Source: an uncultured Pelagibacteraceae bacterium | Lineage (GTDB): Bacteria > Pseudomonadota > Alphaproteobacteria > Pelagibacterales > Pelagibacteraceae | Direction of reading: 5' to 3' | NCBI GenBank assembly: GCA_902580275.1 | Contig: CACHJZ010000003.1 | Location: 62,001-126,000 of the forward strand | Length of the DNA: 64,000 bases | Shown: piece after piece, positions 30,122-39,261 of the stretch | Layout: every line of letters begins with the position of its first letter | Position numbering within the stretch: position 1 is the first letter of the stretch | Made by a program: the position numbers and the translations under genes | Notes under the pieces: generated by a model | Told to the model about the DNA's origin: nothing | What the model saw: only the letters and a program-made list of their open reading frames with translations | Database searches by the model: none

Positions 30122-30229
30122 TTATTTTTTTTTCCTTTTAAAACTTCCCTTACCTTTTTTTGGTTTAATTACTCTAGGTTTATATTTAGGTGTCATTAAA
30201 TCTTTAGCAATTGAATTTTTTTTTTTCAC
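30122..30229 (-). CDS. arfA: ArfA-like ribosome-rescue peptide, very short
   Basis: A 35-codon ORF not previously obvious because of its size. From GTG at 30229 it reads 3 Lys, then NSIAKDLMTPKYKPRV and KPKKGKGSFKRKKK. This aligns without gaps with the N-terminal core of E. coli ArfA (NAIEALLHDPLFRQRV, KNKKGKGSYMRK), including the KKGKGS-aromatic-x-RK signature. ArfA recruits RF2 to ribosomes stalled on non-stop mRNA. Its GTG overlaps the upstream regulator's TGA as GTGA, suggesting coupled translation. An alternative ATG at 30196 would leave 24 residues. A run of eleven A follows the start codon. Confidence 0.75.
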   Translation of the reverse strand: MKKKNSIAKDLMTPKYKPRVIKPKKGKGSFKRKKK

Positions 30230-30807
30230 TGTATAAAATAACCTTTTTTGTCACTTTTAATAAAATTTTGATCATCAAAATTATTTTTGATTTTTTTTCT
30301 GAGTCTGTAAATATGAGTTTCTACTGTATGCGTTTCTAGATCTTCGACATAACCCCAAACTTCTTTTTGCAAAGTGTTTATATTTATAGGTTTTTTCTGT
30401 TTTTTTAAAAAAAGCACTATTTGTATTTCTCTTTCAGTAAGTTTCAGCTTTTTATTTTGATTTGATATCTGTCTTGAGTTTAAGTCTAGCTTATAATTTT
30501 TAATAATAATATTTGATTGAAAATTGAATTGTTGCATTAATAAATTTGAATTAATTGTCTCAACTAGTGATATAAGGTTTAATGGTAAACCTTCGATAAT
30601 GATTACTTGTTTGTTATTTATTGTTTTGCTGGAAAATTTATCTTTTGTTATAATAATAAAACTATTACTTTCCCTTTTTTTTTGTTCATCTAAAATAGAT
30701 TTTTCACTTTGAAATTCAAATATATCAAAATTAAAAAAGTTTTTAATTTCAAAAATAATATTATATAAAACCTTAAAGTTTGAAATATATACGGCTGATT
30801 TACTCAT
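30226..30807 (-). CDS. OmpR-type winged-helix regulator with degenerate receiver
   Basis: The 193 residues end in a clear OmpR/PhoB-type winged-helix DNA-binding domain (~100-192: LTEREIQIVLFLKK, then EVWGY and THTVETHIYRLRKKI in the recognition helix, and KGYFIQ at the wing). The first ~95 residues are in the place of a receiver domain but lack the acidic pocket and the DD and phospho-Asp pattern, so control by phosphorylation is unlikely. No kinase gene is adjacent. It overlaps the ArfA-like ORF (GTGA) and is divergent from the L,D-transpeptidase gene with 11 bases between starts, so it may control that gene, by inference. Confidence 0.8.
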   Translation of the reverse strand: MSKSAVYISNFKVLYNIIFEIKNFFNFDIFEFQSEKSILDEQKKRESNSFIIITKDKFSSKTINNKQVIIIEGLPLNLISLVETINSNLLMQQFNFQSNIIIKNYKLDLNSRQISNQNKKLKLTEREIQIVLFLKKQKKPININTLQKEVWGYVEDLETHTVETHIYRLRKKIKNNFDDQNFIKSDKKGYFIQ

Positions 30808-30818
30808 TATATGAATTT

Positions 30819-31310
30819 ATGCTAATAAAAGTTAAAAATAAAGATACTTTAATCTTCGATGATTTTATTTTTCGATGCTCAATCGGGAAAAGAGGAATCT
30901 CCAATAAAAAAAAGGAGGGTGATTTATGTACACCGAAAGGGTTATTCAAATTAGATACTGTTTTTTATAGATCAGACAGAATTAAAAATATTCGGACAAA
31001 ATTAAAATTAAGAAAGATTGATAAAAGCATGGGTTGGTGTAATGATCCACTTAGCAAAAAATACAATTCTTTGGTTAAAATAAGTAAAAAATTAAGGTAC
31101 GAGAAATTGTACCGTAGAGACAACAAATATGATGTTATTCTAGTGATAGGCTATAATATTAAAAACCCTATACCTTTTAAAGGTAGTGCAATATTTTTAC
31201 ATTTAACAAAAAATTATAAAGGCACAGCGGGTTGTATAGCTCTTGATAAAAAGGATCTTTTGATATTATTAAAATTAATTAATAAAAAAACTAAAATTAA
31301 AATTTATTAA
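30819..31310 (+). CDS. L,D-transpeptidase (YkuD domain)
   Basis: YkuD-fold enzymes make 3-3 peptidoglycan cross-links or attach proteins to the wall, using a catalytic cysteine. I start at the ATG at 30819 (MLIKVKNKDTLIF); an upstream in-frame ATG at 30780 lies within the divergent regulator. The 163 residues show TPKGLFKLD near 42-50 and the catalytic HLTKNYKGTAGCIAL stretch near 131-145, matching the H...GC motif. No signal peptide is visible, unlike classical periplasmic Ldts, as in the short alphaproteobacterial YkuD group. Confidence 0.85.
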   Translation: MLIKVKNKDTLIFDDFIFRCSIGKRGISNKKKEGDLCTPKGLFKLDTVFYRSDRIKNIRTKLKLRKIDKSMGWCNDPLSKKYNSLVKISKKLRYEKLYRRDNKYDVILVIGYNIKNPIPFKGSAIFLHLTKNYKGTAGCIALDKKDLLILLKLINKKTKIKIY

Positions 31311-31948
31311 CTTCTCTCTCCAAAAATTTTCGATCCAATCCTTACATAAGTTGCTGAATTCTTAGCAGCAGATAAATAATCATTAGACATGCCCATGCTT
31401 AATTCTTCTAGGTTTGTTTTTTTCTTAATCTTCACCATTTCCTCAAAATAAATTTTAGTATCATTTACGAAAGGTGGTATGCACATTAAACCGATTATAT
31501 CTAATTCGAAGTCTGAGATTTTTTTATAAAAATTCTCAAAGTCTTTAATTGAAACTCCACTTTTCTGATCCTCCTCTCCTATATTTATTTGAATAAATAC
31601 TTTAGGTTTAAAATTTTTTTTAGCTTGTTCATTTGCAATTTTTTCAGCGAGTTTAATACTATCAATTGAGTGTATGAAATCAAAAAGAGGTAGACAAAAT
31701 TTAACTTTATTTGTTTGCAACTTTCCAATTAGATGAAGTTTTAAACTATTATTCCTCTCTTTAATTTCTGTCCATTTTTCTACAGCTTCCTGAACTTTAT
31801 TTTCACCAAAATGCAAATGACCGTGTTCTATAATTGGCATTATATGTTCCATTGGGAAGGTTTTAGAAACTGCAATAATTTTTGTATTAGAATTTATTGC
31901 GCTAAGCTCTTTATTGATTAGAATTAAATTATTAACAATTTTATGCAT
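31307..31948 (-). CDS. yggS: YggS-family PLP-binding protein
   Basis: Keeps pyridoxal-phosphate and amino-acid homeostasis; binds PLP but has no firm catalytic role. The 213 residues begin the alanine-racemase-like barrel with IIAVSKTFP near 24-32, where the lysine is the PLP Schiff-base residue, then HFGENKVQEA near 46-55, and near the C terminus the family SMGMSNDY phosphate-binding motif (~183-190). Its 5' end overlaps the divergent ThiE-like gene by 6 bp, and the 3' end overlaps the L,D-transpeptidase by 4 bp. Confidence 0.93.
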   Translation of the reverse strand: MHKIVNNLILINKELSAINSNTKIIAVSKTFPMEHIMPIIEHGHLHFGENKVQEAVEKWTEIKERNNSLKLHLIGKLQTNKVKFCLPLFDFIHSIDSIKLAEKIANEQAKKNFKPKVFIQINIGEEDQKSGVSIKDFENFYKKISDFELDIIGLMCIPPFVNDTKIYFEEMVKIKKKTNLEELSMGMSNDYLSAAKNSATYVRIGSKIFGERS

Positions 31949-32488
31949 AAAAACTTTAAAATTTATTATTTCATAGAAAAATTTAATTTAAAAGAATTAT
32001 CAAACATAAATAAATCAATAAATATCATTTTTAGAAATTACAGTAATAGTAATTATCTAGATGATTTAATAAAAACTCGAAATTTTTGTAAAAAAAAAGG
32101 ATTTAATTTATATTTATCAAACAATTTAAATTTGGCTTTAAAACTCAAACTTGAAGGCGTTTATTTACCGGCATTCAATAAAAGGATTATTTATAACAAT
32201 TTAAATATAACTAAAAAATTTAAGATTATAGGTTCTGCACATAATGTTGCTGAAATAAAGGTTAAGGAAAAGCAAAATTGTGAAGAAATATTTTTAAGCC
32301 CTATATTTAAAACTGAAAAATATAAAAATTATTTGGATACAATTAAATTTAATATTCTAGCGAATAAAACTAAAAGAAACGTAATTGCACTTGGTGGCGT
32401 AAATCTTAATAATTTAAAAAAAATATATTCTACAAGATCAATTGGAGTTGCGTCCATATCTTGGATAAAAAAAAACGGCCTAAAATAA
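31943..32488 (+). CDS. ThiE/TenI-like barrel protein, divergent
   Basis: Related to thiamine phosphate synthase, which joins the pyrimidine and thiazole halves. The 181 residues show pieces of the family: EGVYLPA near 71 (for DGVHLGQ), GSAHNVAEI near 94-102 (for G-S-H-x3-E), LSPIFKTEKYKNY near 115 (for GPIFxTxTK) and ALGGVN near 150. Residues expected for the pyrimidine site (QxRxK and INDR) are not present, so it may not make thiamine phosphate. The stop codon lies in a terminator hairpin. The start lies inside the divergent yggS start. Confidence 0.65.
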   Translation: MHKNFKIYYFIEKFNLKELSNINKSINIIFRNYSNSNYLDDLIKTRNFCKKKGFNLYLSNNLNLALKLKLEGVYLPAFNKRIIYNNLNITKKFKIIGSAHNVAEIKVKEKQNCEEIFLSPIFKTEKYKNYLDTIKFNILANKTKRNVIALGGVNLNNLKKIYSTRSIGVASISWIKKNGLK

Positions 32489-32505
32489 ATTTTAGGCCGT
32501 TTTAA
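32471..32505. terminator. Bidirectional intrinsic terminator between thiE-like gene and porin
   Basis: Nearly perfect inverted repeat: 15-base arms 32472-32486 and 32489-32503 (AAAACGGCCTAAAAT and its complement) with a 2-base centre. A-runs on the left and T-runs on the right give a U-tract in both directions. It lies between the converging ThiE-like gene (whose stop it includes) and the porin, and can terminate both. Being one of few GC-rich hairpins in the window, it fits the high transcription expected of the porin. Confidence 0.9.
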
Positions 32506-32527
32506 ATTTTAACTTGTAACTAAATAA

Positions 32528-33592
32528 TTAGAACGCAAAATTAATTGCTAATTCTGTTGTTTCGTTACCTTCAGCGTCGTTATCCCAACCTGGGTTACTT
32601 TCGTCTGTGTTGTAACCTTTGATTGACATAGAACCCATTGTGTATGCAAATTGAATAGAGTCTGACTCTAAATCAACATCAGCAATACTGTCTACACCCT
32701 GAGCATCGTATGTTTCAGTTAACGTTCCGTATGAAATTGATAAATTTTCATTTACGTTAAACGCAATTGACATTTTTTCAAATTCAAAGTTACCACCAGC
32801 TGCTGCAACTGTTTTTGCTGCAGTTGCTGCTGTAGCTGCTGTAGCTAAACCTCTATCTAATCCACCAGTTTGATATCCAACTGATACTGGACCCATTGAG
32901 TAGTTAGCGTACCAAGTAGCTGACATAGCATCTCTTCTGCCGTCATTTGTTGTTTCACCTTGAGCGTCTTTTACTTCATCAGCAAATGCACCTACAGATA
33001 ATCCACCATAAGTTACATCAATACCTAGAGCCATTCCTGAGTCATAGATATTTGATTGAGCTGCTACAGCACCTTCTCCTGTTGCTGAGTCACCGTTTTC
33101 TGGTGAGTAAGCAAATTTGAAAGAAGCTGAACCTCCAGCAACATCAAAAGATGGTGATGAATATAAAATTGCATTTCCGTCCATTAATGTACCAACGCTG
33201 TCAAGCGCTCCAGCAGTAGCCATACCGTCAGAGTTTTCTTCGTATGCTCTTGGAGTTACATCGTCATATGCACCACCGATATTAGCTAAACCATTACCGA
33301 TCGTGATTGTACCCATTCCGCCCATAGTCAAAGCAACGTTTGAAGATGAAAGACCTGAGTCTTCTGTTAAGATCATAGTTGTTGAAACTGTGAAACCGTT
33401 ATCTAATTCACCTGAACCAGAAAACGTAATGTCATGATTGAAACCATAACCTTCGTCAGTTCTAACACCTCTCTCTTCAGATGACCAAGTATAACCAGCG
33501 TCACCTGATGCAGTAATTTCTCCTGCATAAGCTGAACCAGCAACTAAAGATGTTCCTAAAGCTGTTAGTCCAATTTTTTTTAGTGTATTCAT
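32528..33592 (-). CDS. Outer-membrane porin
   Basis: The 354 residues have a signal peptide (1-23, ending GSAYAG), then repeated amphipathic strands with many Gly, Asp, Ser and aromatic residues, and the C-terminal phenylalanine (INFAF) required for outer-membrane beta-barrel assembly. It looks like a Gram-negative general porin, passively admitting small solutes. Its base use is less AT-biased than its neighbours and a strong Shine-Dalgarno AAAGGAG lies 8 bases before the ATG, both consistent with high expression. An Ala/Thr repeat (ATAATAATAA, coded near 32815-32855) probably forms a surface loop. Flanked by its own leader and terminator. Confidence 0.9.
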   Translation of the reverse strand: MNTLKKIGLTALGTSLVAGSAYAGEITASGDAGYTWSSEERGVRTDEGYGFNHDITFSGSGELDNGFTVSTTMILTEDSGLSSSNVALTMGGMGTITIGNGLANIGGAYDDVTPRAYEENSDGMATAGALDSVGTLMDGNAILYSSPSFDVAGGSASFKFAYSPENGDSATGEGAVAAQSNIYDSGMALGIDVTYGGLSVGAFADEVKDAQGETTNDGRRDAMSATWYANYSMGPVSVGYQTGGLDRGLATAATAATAAKTVAAAGGNFEFEKMSIAFNVNENLSISYGTLTETYDAQGVDSIADVDLESDSIQFAYTMGSMSIKGYNTDESNPGWDNDAEGNETTELAINFAF

Positions 33593-33841
33593 AATAAATA
33601 CTCCTTTTGTTATTAATTATTCATATGAATATGGCGTTTATACAAAATTTTAATTTAATAAGTCATGAATTAGGCCTGAATTTACTCATTTATTTTAAAA
33701 ATGTTGCAAAAAAACCACATTAAAAACCCAATGATTTTGCCATTTTATTAAAATATGTGTCATTTTGGTGTTTTATCTAAAATTACTAACTTTTAAGTGT
33801 GTTTTTTTTATTAATATCATTAAAAACGATAATATCTGGTC
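33593..33841. promoter_or_regulatory. Intergenic control region of the porin and DUF3576 gene
   Basis: A 249-bp gene-free, AT-rich divergent spacer, long for this genome. It holds the porin Shine-Dalgarno (33601-33607, minus) and a perfect 14-bp palindrome TATTCATATGAATA at 33618-33631 in or near the porin leader. Many AT-rich hexamers resemble promoter boxes, and I cannot single out the real ones. No ORF or stable GC-rich hairpin is visible. Confidence 0.6.
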
Positions 33842-34390
33842 ATGAAAATCAAATCTTACATTTTATTTTTGTTAGTTGGCAGCTTATTGTTTTTACCTAG
33901 CTGCAAGAATCTTTTTAGATACACAGATGCGCGTGAAATACCGGTTGATGCAGATTCAAGAGTAAAAAAGAATATGGAAGAGGGAAGAGGAATGACAATT
34001 TTTTCAAATGAAAAAAGTGGAGGTGTGTTTGACTTTGCCTCATCAAATGAATTATGGAGAGCCTCTATTGAAGTTTTAGATTTTGTTAGCTTTACAAATG
34101 CTAGTTACTCTGGGGGAATTTTAATAACCGATTGGTTTTCAGGAAATGTAAATGCTGAAAATAGTAATCAAAGAGATCTTAAAATCACAATTAGATTCTT
34201 AACAAATGAAATAAGAGCAGACGGTATTAAAGTAATTATACATGAAAAAATTTGTACAGACCAAGCAAAGTTAAATTGTTCGATTAATAAAATTCAATCA
34301 GGTATTGGTAATGATATAAAGTTAGCAATTTTGAAAAAAGCAGCTCTTCTTAAAAAAGAGACAGAAACTGCAAAAAAAAATAAAAATTAA
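33842..34390 (+). CDS. DUF3576-family lipoprotein
   Basis: Alphaproteobacterial lipoprotein of unknown function, typically found directly before leuS. The 182 residues begin with a lipoprotein signal whose lipobox is LPSC (lipidated C21), followed by the conserved middle part with NELWRASIEVLDFVSF near 69-84 and GGILITDWF near 91-99. A Lys-rich tail closes it. The next genes, leuS and lptE, suggest a link with the outer membrane only by proximity. Confidence 0.85.
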   Translation: MKIKSYILFLLVGSLLFLPSCKNLFRYTDAREIPVDADSRVKKNMEEGRGMTIFSNEKSGGVFDFASSNELWRASIEVLDFVSFTNASYSGGILITDWFSGNVNAENSNQRDLKITIRFLTNEIRADGIKVIIHEKICTDQAKLNCSINKIQSGIGNDIKLAILKKAALLKKETETAKKNKN

Positions 34391-34418
34391 TTAAATTTGA
34401 TTCTTCCAAAGAAAATTT

Positions 34419-36974
34419 ATGGAAAGGTATAACTTTAAAAATATTGAAAAGAAATGGCAGGAATTTTGGATAAAAAATAAATCATTCAAATCTAAAACCG
34501 ACCGTAAACTTAAAAAATTTTATTGTCTTGAAATGTTCCCTTATCCATCTGGAAAAATTCACATGGGTCATGTTAGAAACTATACTATAGGTGATGTATT
34601 ATCTAGATACAAATCTATGCAAGGTTATAATGTTCTTCATCCTATGGGATGGGACTCTTTTGGAATGCCTGCAGAAAATGCAGCAAGAGAAAATAATTTA
34701 CATCCAAAAGAATGGACAGAAAAAAATATTTCTGTGATGAAAGATCAATTAAAAAAACTTGGATTATCCATTGACTGGGATAGAGAAATTTCTACTTGTT
34801 CTGAGGAGTATTACAAACATCAACAATTATTTTTTATTGAAATGTATGAAAAAGGACTAATTTATAGAAAAGAAAATTATGTAAACTGGGATCCAGTTGA
34901 CCAAACTGTTTTGGCTAATGAACAGGTTATTGATGGTAAGGGTTGGAGGTCCGGGGCAACTGTTGAGAGAAAAAAGTTGAATCAATGGTTTTTTAATATT
35001 TCTAAATTCTCTGATGATTTACTTGATAGTTTAAATGAATTGCCGAATTGGCCTAATAAAGTAAAAATTATGCAAAAAAATTGGATTGGTAAATCATTTG
35101 GGTGTGAAATCAATTTTAAAATTGAGGGTGATATTCCTGTAAATGAGATTAAATGTTTTACTACTAGGCCCGATACATTATTTGGTTTTTCTTTTTTAGC
35201 TGTATCTGTTGATCATCCAATTTCGAAATTTTACGATAACGACCCTGAATTCCATAAATTTAGAGATAATTGCTCAAAAACTGGAACTACGGAAGAGTCT
35301 ATAGCACAGGCTGAAAAAATTGGTTTCAAGACTAAACTATTAGCTATCAATCCACTAAATCAAAATGAAAAAGTGCCAGTCTATTTTGCAAACTTTGTTT
35401 TGATGGATTATGGATTTGGTGCAGTCTTCGGTTGTCCAGGGCACGATCAACGAGATTTGGACTTTGCTTTAAAATACGATTTACCAGTAAAAACAGTTGT
35501 AAAACCTTTAGAGGGAAATGATAATTTTAGAGTGAAAAATGAAGCTTACACTGGACCAGGTGTCATCATCAATTCAAAGTTTTTAGATGGATTAAAAGTT
35601 CCAGAAAACTCAGTCATAGAGACCATAAAAATAATTGAAGAAAAAAAATTAGGTAAAAAAAGAATTAATTTCAGATTAAAAGATTGGGGAGTTTCTAGAC
35701 AAAGATATTGGGGATGTCCAATTCCAATGGCTTATGATAAAAATGGCAATGTATATCCAGTCCCAAAAGAAAATCTCCCGATTAAACTCCCAGAAAAAAT
35801 AAATCTTAAGTCAAAAGGAAACCCACTTTTTCATGAAAATGAGTGGAGAAAAATTACAATAAACGGTAAAGAATGTCTTAAAGAGACTGATACCTTGGAC
35901 ACTTTTGTAGACTCTTCATGGTATTTCCTAAGATTTTGTTCACCTAAAAGCAATAAATATGGATTTGATAAAGATGATGTAAAGTATTGGATGCCTGTAG
36001 ACCAGTATATTGGGGGTGTCGAACATGCAATATTACATCTTCTCTATTCAAGGTTCTTTATGAGAGCAATAAAATATAAAAATAAAGATTTTTCTATATC
36101 TGAACCCTTTGAAAGTCTTTTTACTCAAGGAATGGTCTGTCATGAAACTTATAAGGATAAAAATAATAATTGGTTAAGCCCCGATGATGTTGAAACAAAT
36201 GATGGAAAAAAATTTTTCTTAAAAAATCGGCCAGATGAAACTGTTTTAGTTGGACCTGCAGAGTCTATGTCTAAGTCAAAAAAAAATACAATTGATCCAG
36301 CAAAAATGATTGAAAATTATGGGGCAGACGCTGTAAGATTATTTATTTTATCTGATAGTCCACCAGAAAAAGATGTACAATGGTCTGAGCAAGGGATGCT
36401 AGCGTCTTATAAATTCATACAGAAATTTTGGATAATGAATAATCGCATTAAAGAAAAAGTAGAACTTTGCTCTAATAATAAAGATCAAGATGGAGATTAT
36501 GAAATAACAAAATATACAAATCAAATGATCGACAAAATGAATATTAATCTAAAAAAATTTAACTATAATGTCATCATTGCAAATATGTATGAGACATACA
36601 ATTTTTTAAATAAAGTTTTAGATAAAAAATTTAACAAAAATGTATTAATAGAAAATTATGAAAAAATTTTAACTGTCATGTCACCTGTTATTCCGCATAT
36701 TGTGAACGAATGTCTGGAGACAAATAAGTTCGATATAGCGAGGACATGGCCCTCCGTTAATAAAAATTTTCTTGAAGATGAAACTGTTTCGATAGTTGTT
36801 CAAATTGGTGGAAAAAAGAAAGGTATTATTCAAACTAAAAAAGATGTTGAAGAAAAAACAATTATGGATCTTATATCAAAAGAAGATAGGATAAATAAAA
36901 ATTTAAAAAATAAAAAAATAAATAAAGTTTTTTTTGTTAAAAACAGATTGATAAATATTCTGCTTAATGATTAG
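34419..36974 (+). CDS. leuS: Leucyl-tRNA synthetase
   Basis: Class Ia synthetase charging tRNA-Leu, with an editing domain. The 851 residues carry the HIGH motif as HMGH at 48-51 within [12 protein letters not shown], the editing (CP1) domain with TTRPDTLFG near 247-255, the WYFLRF segment near 500, and the KMSKS loop as SMSKSKKN near 615-622. Normal length. The stop overlaps the lptE start by 8 bp. Confidence 0.98.
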   Translation: MERYNFKNIEKKWQEFWIKNKSFKSKTDRKLKKFYCLEMFPYPSGKIHMGHVRNYTIGDVLSRYKSMQGYNVLHPMGWDSFGMPAENAARENNLHPKEWTEKNISVMKDQLKKLGLSIDWDREISTCSEEYYKHQQLFFIEMYEKGLIYRKENYVNWDPVDQTVLANEQVIDGKGWRSGATVERKKLNQWFFNISKFSDDLLDSLNELPNWPNKVKIMQKNWIGKSFGCEINFKIEGDIPVNEIKCFTTRPDTLFGFSFLAVSVDHPISKFYDNDPEFHKFRDNCSKTGTTEESIAQAEKIGFKTKLLAINPLNQNEKVPVYFANFVLMDYGFGAVFGCPGHDQRDLDFALKYDLPVKTVVKPLEGNDNFRVKNEAYTGPGVIINSKFLDGLKVPENSVIETIKIIEEKKLGKKRINFRLKDWGVSRQRYWGCPIPMAYDKNGNVYPVPKENLPIKLPEKINLKSKGNPLFHENEWRKITINGKECLKETDTLDTFVDSSWYFLRFCSPKSNKYGFDKDDVKYWMPVDQYIGGVEHAILHLLYSRFFMRAIKYKNKDFSISEPFESLFTQGMVCHETYKDKNNNWLSPDDVETNDGKKFFLKNRPDETVLVGPAESMSKSKKNTIDPAKMIENYGADAVRLFILSDSPPEKDVQWSEQGMLASYKFIQKFWIMNNRIKEKVELCSNNKDQDGDYEITKYTNQMIDKMNINLKKFNYNVIIANMYETYNFLNKVLDKKFNKNVLIENYEKILTVMSPVIPHIVNECLETNKFDIARTWPSVNKNFLEDETVSIVVQIGGKKKGIIQTKKDVEEKTIMDLISKEDRINKNLKNKKINKVFFVKNRLINILLND

Positions 36975-37428
36975 AAAAATAGTTTTAATTTGCTTTCTTA
37001 TGTTATTTTTAAATAACTGTGGCTACACACCAATTTATTCAAAAAAAAATCAAAATTTCGAGATTAATAAAATAGAATTGATAGGAAACTTAAAAGTAAA
37101 TAAATTTCTATCAAATAAATTCAAGATTTATAAAAATAATTCAAGTGCAAGAAATTCTTATGATATAATTTTAAATTCTGCTTTAAACAAAACAACAATA
37201 ACTAAAGACAAAAAAGGAAACGCTACGCAATTTTCTATGAACATATCAATTAATATTAAACTAATTGATAGTTCAAATAATCAAACAACTTTTGGATTCT
37301 CAGAAACAAGTGCTTATGACAACAGTAATAATAAATTTGATTTAAGAAAATATGAAGATAGCTTAATAAAAAATATGTCAGAAAAAATATTTTCTGAAAT
37401 AATACTATTTATTCAAACTAAAAATTAA
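36967..37428 (+). CDS. lptE: LPS-assembly lipoprotein LptE
   Basis: Outer-membrane lipoprotein that plugs and assembles the LptD barrel for lipopolysaccharide export. The 153 residues have a lipoprotein signal with lipobox LNNC (lipidated C18) followed by GYTPIYS, a family hallmark just after the cysteine. The rest is a small alpha/beta domain with low sequence conservation. Position between leuS and holA is the proteobacterial lptE position, which carries most of the weight of the call. Confidence 0.88.
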   Translation: MIRKIVLICFLMLFLNNCGYTPIYSKKNQNFEINKIELIGNLKVNKFLSNKFKIYKNNSSARNSYDIILNSALNKTTITKDKKGNATQFSMNISINIKLIDSSNNQTTFGFSETSAYDNSNNKFDLRKYEDSLIKNMSEKIFSEIILFIQTKN

Positions 37429-37430
37429 AC

Positions 37431-38423
37431 GTGATATTAAAACCATTTCAAATATCAAATTTAATAATAAATAAATCAAATTTTTTTCTCCTATATGGTC
37501 AAAATGAGGGACAAAAAAACGAAGCAATAGAGAAAATTTTTAATCTAGGATACACCAAAAATATCTTTAGATATGATGAAGATGAGGTATTTAATAATTA
37601 TGAAAATTTTGTTAGTGAAATCTCTAATAAATCATTTTTTGAAGATAAAAAAATAATAGTTATTTCTAGGGTTTCAGAGAAAATATTTTCTTTGATAGAT
37701 GATATTAAAAACAAAAATATTGAAGATGTCAAAATTATACTTAATTCTAAACCATTAGATAAAAAATCTAAATTAAGATCGAATTTTGAAAATGGAAAAG
37801 ATCTCGTTTGCATTGCTTTTTATAATGATGACAACCTTGCATTAGGCAATATAGCAAATAAATTTTTCGCTGAGAAAAAAATACCAATTTCTAGAGAATT
37901 GCTAAATCTTTTGGTTGAAAGATGCAGGGGAGACAGAATAAATTTGAAAAACGAAATTTCAAAAATTGAAGCTTTTATGTTAAATAAAAATAAGATCTCT
38001 GTAGAAGAAATTTTAAAACTCACCAATCTTGCCGAAAACTATAGTTTTTCTGAATTGGTGGATGCGTGTTTAAGCAATAATAAAAAAAAAACTTTAAATA
38101 TTATAAACGAAAATAACTTTTCATCAGAAGATTGTGTTGCAATTATAAGAATCTTTTTGAGTAAAGCGAAAAGAATTATGGCTTTAAAAAGAATGGAGGA
38201 TGAACAAAAAAATATTGATGAGTGTTTAAAAAATTACAGACCACCAATATTTTGGAAAGATAAAGATGTTGTAAAACAACAGATTAGCCATTGGAGTTTA
38301 GAAAAAATCAAAAATCTTATTTTTTATTTAAACGATTTAGAAATAATAGTTAAAAAGAATAATTTAATTTCTGTTAATTTATTAAATAATTTTATTCTGG
38401 AGCAAATAAGTTTTAGTAATTAG
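37431..38423 (+). CDS. holA: DNA polymerase III subunit delta
   Basis: Clamp-loader subunit that opens the beta clamp. The start is GTG at 37431, two bases after the lptE stop. The 330 residues show the family pattern: FFLLYGQNEGQKNEAI near 17-32, a helical middle domain, and LVERCRGDRINLKNEISKIEAF near 166-187 (family GD-x3-L-x-NE-x-EKL). The 3' end overlaps convergent parB by 11 bp. Length and position after leuS-lptE are standard. Confidence 0.93.
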   Translation: MILKPFQISNLIINKSNFFLLYGQNEGQKNEAIEKIFNLGYTKNIFRYDEDEVFNNYENFVSEISNKSFFEDKKIIVISRVSEKIFSLIDDIKNKNIEDVKIILNSKPLDKKSKLRSNFENGKDLVCIAFYNDDNLALGNIANKFFAEKKIPISRELLNLLVERCRGDRINLKNEISKIEAFMLNKNKISVEEILKLTNLAENYSFSELVDACLSNNKKKTLNIINENNFSSEDCVAIIRIFLSKAKRIMALKRMEDEQKNIDECLKNYRPPIFWKDKDVVKQQISHWSLEKIKNLIFYLNDLEIIVKKNNLISVNLLNNFILEQISFSN

Positions 38424-39261
38424 CTTTAATTATATAAATTAATTTATTTAATTGATCCAAATCTTTATAGTCAAATGATATAGATCCAGAATTATTTTTT
38501 TTATTTTTTATTAAAACTCTTATTCCTAATTTACTAATTAAAACATTTTCAAGTTCCTTTAAATTGGCATCTTTAGAAGCAAATTTCATTTTTTTTGGTT
38601 TTTTAAATAGATTTACTAAATTTTCAGCTTGTCTTACTGAAAGTTTTTTATCAAAAATTTTTTTTGCGATGAGATTTGCATTTTCCATTCCTACTAATAT
38701 TTTTGCATGACCTTGTGTGATCTTGCCAGTCTCAATCATGTTTATTACGTCCTTTGGTAAAGATAATAATCTCAGACAGTTTGCAATATGAGCTCTACTT
38801 TTGCCGATAAATTTTCCTACTTTTTCTTGATCATATCCAAACTCATCCATTAATCTTTTATAACCCGTTGCCTCCTCTACAGGATTTAAATCACTTCTTT
38901 GAACATTCTCAACAATAGCGAACTCTAATGCCTTTGTATCATCGGCCTCAATAACTACAGCTGGAATTTCGTTTAAACCTGCGTTTTGAGAAGCAAGCCA
39001 TCTTCTCTCACCAGCAATAATTTCATATTTGTTATTAAATTCTTTTGATTTTCTTACTATTATTGGCTGTACAACTCCTCTTTCTCTTATGGAATTAGTA
39101 AGTTCCTCTAGACTTTCTTTTTGAAAAATTTTTCTAGGTTGATATTTGCTTCTAACTATTTCGCTGATAGAAATTTTATTTTTAATTAACGTGTTTTTAG
39201 AATCTCCTATTAATGAAGATAACCCTCTTCCAAGACCTTTTTTTTGCTTAAGCGTACTCAT
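38413..39261 (-). CDS. parB: Chromosome partitioning protein ParB
   Basis: CTP-dependent DNA clamp that loads at parS and spreads to segregate origins. The 282 residues begin KKGLGRGLSSLIGD, followed by the N-terminal nuclease/CTPase-like domain with GERRWLAS near 80-87 (CTP-binding GERR motif) and ENVQRSDLNPVEEA near 113-126, then the helix-turn-helix with GKSRAHIANCLRLL near 148-161, and a C-terminal dimerisation domain. It overlaps parA by 4 bp, and the parS site lies in rsmG upstream. Confidence 0.96.
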   Translation of the reverse strand: MSTLKQKKGLGRGLSSLIGDSKNTLIKNKISISEIVRSKYQPRKIFQKESLEELTNSIRERGVVQPIIVRKSKEFNNKYEIIAGERRWLASQNAGLNEIPAVVIEADDTKALEFAIVENVQRSDLNPVEEATGYKRLMDEFGYDQEKVGKFIGKSRAHIANCLRLLSLPKDVINMIETGKITQGHAKILVGMENANLIAKKIFDKKLSVRQAENLVNLFKKPKKMKFASKDANLKELENVLISKLGIRVLIKNKKNNSGSISFDYKDLDQLNKLIYIIKANY

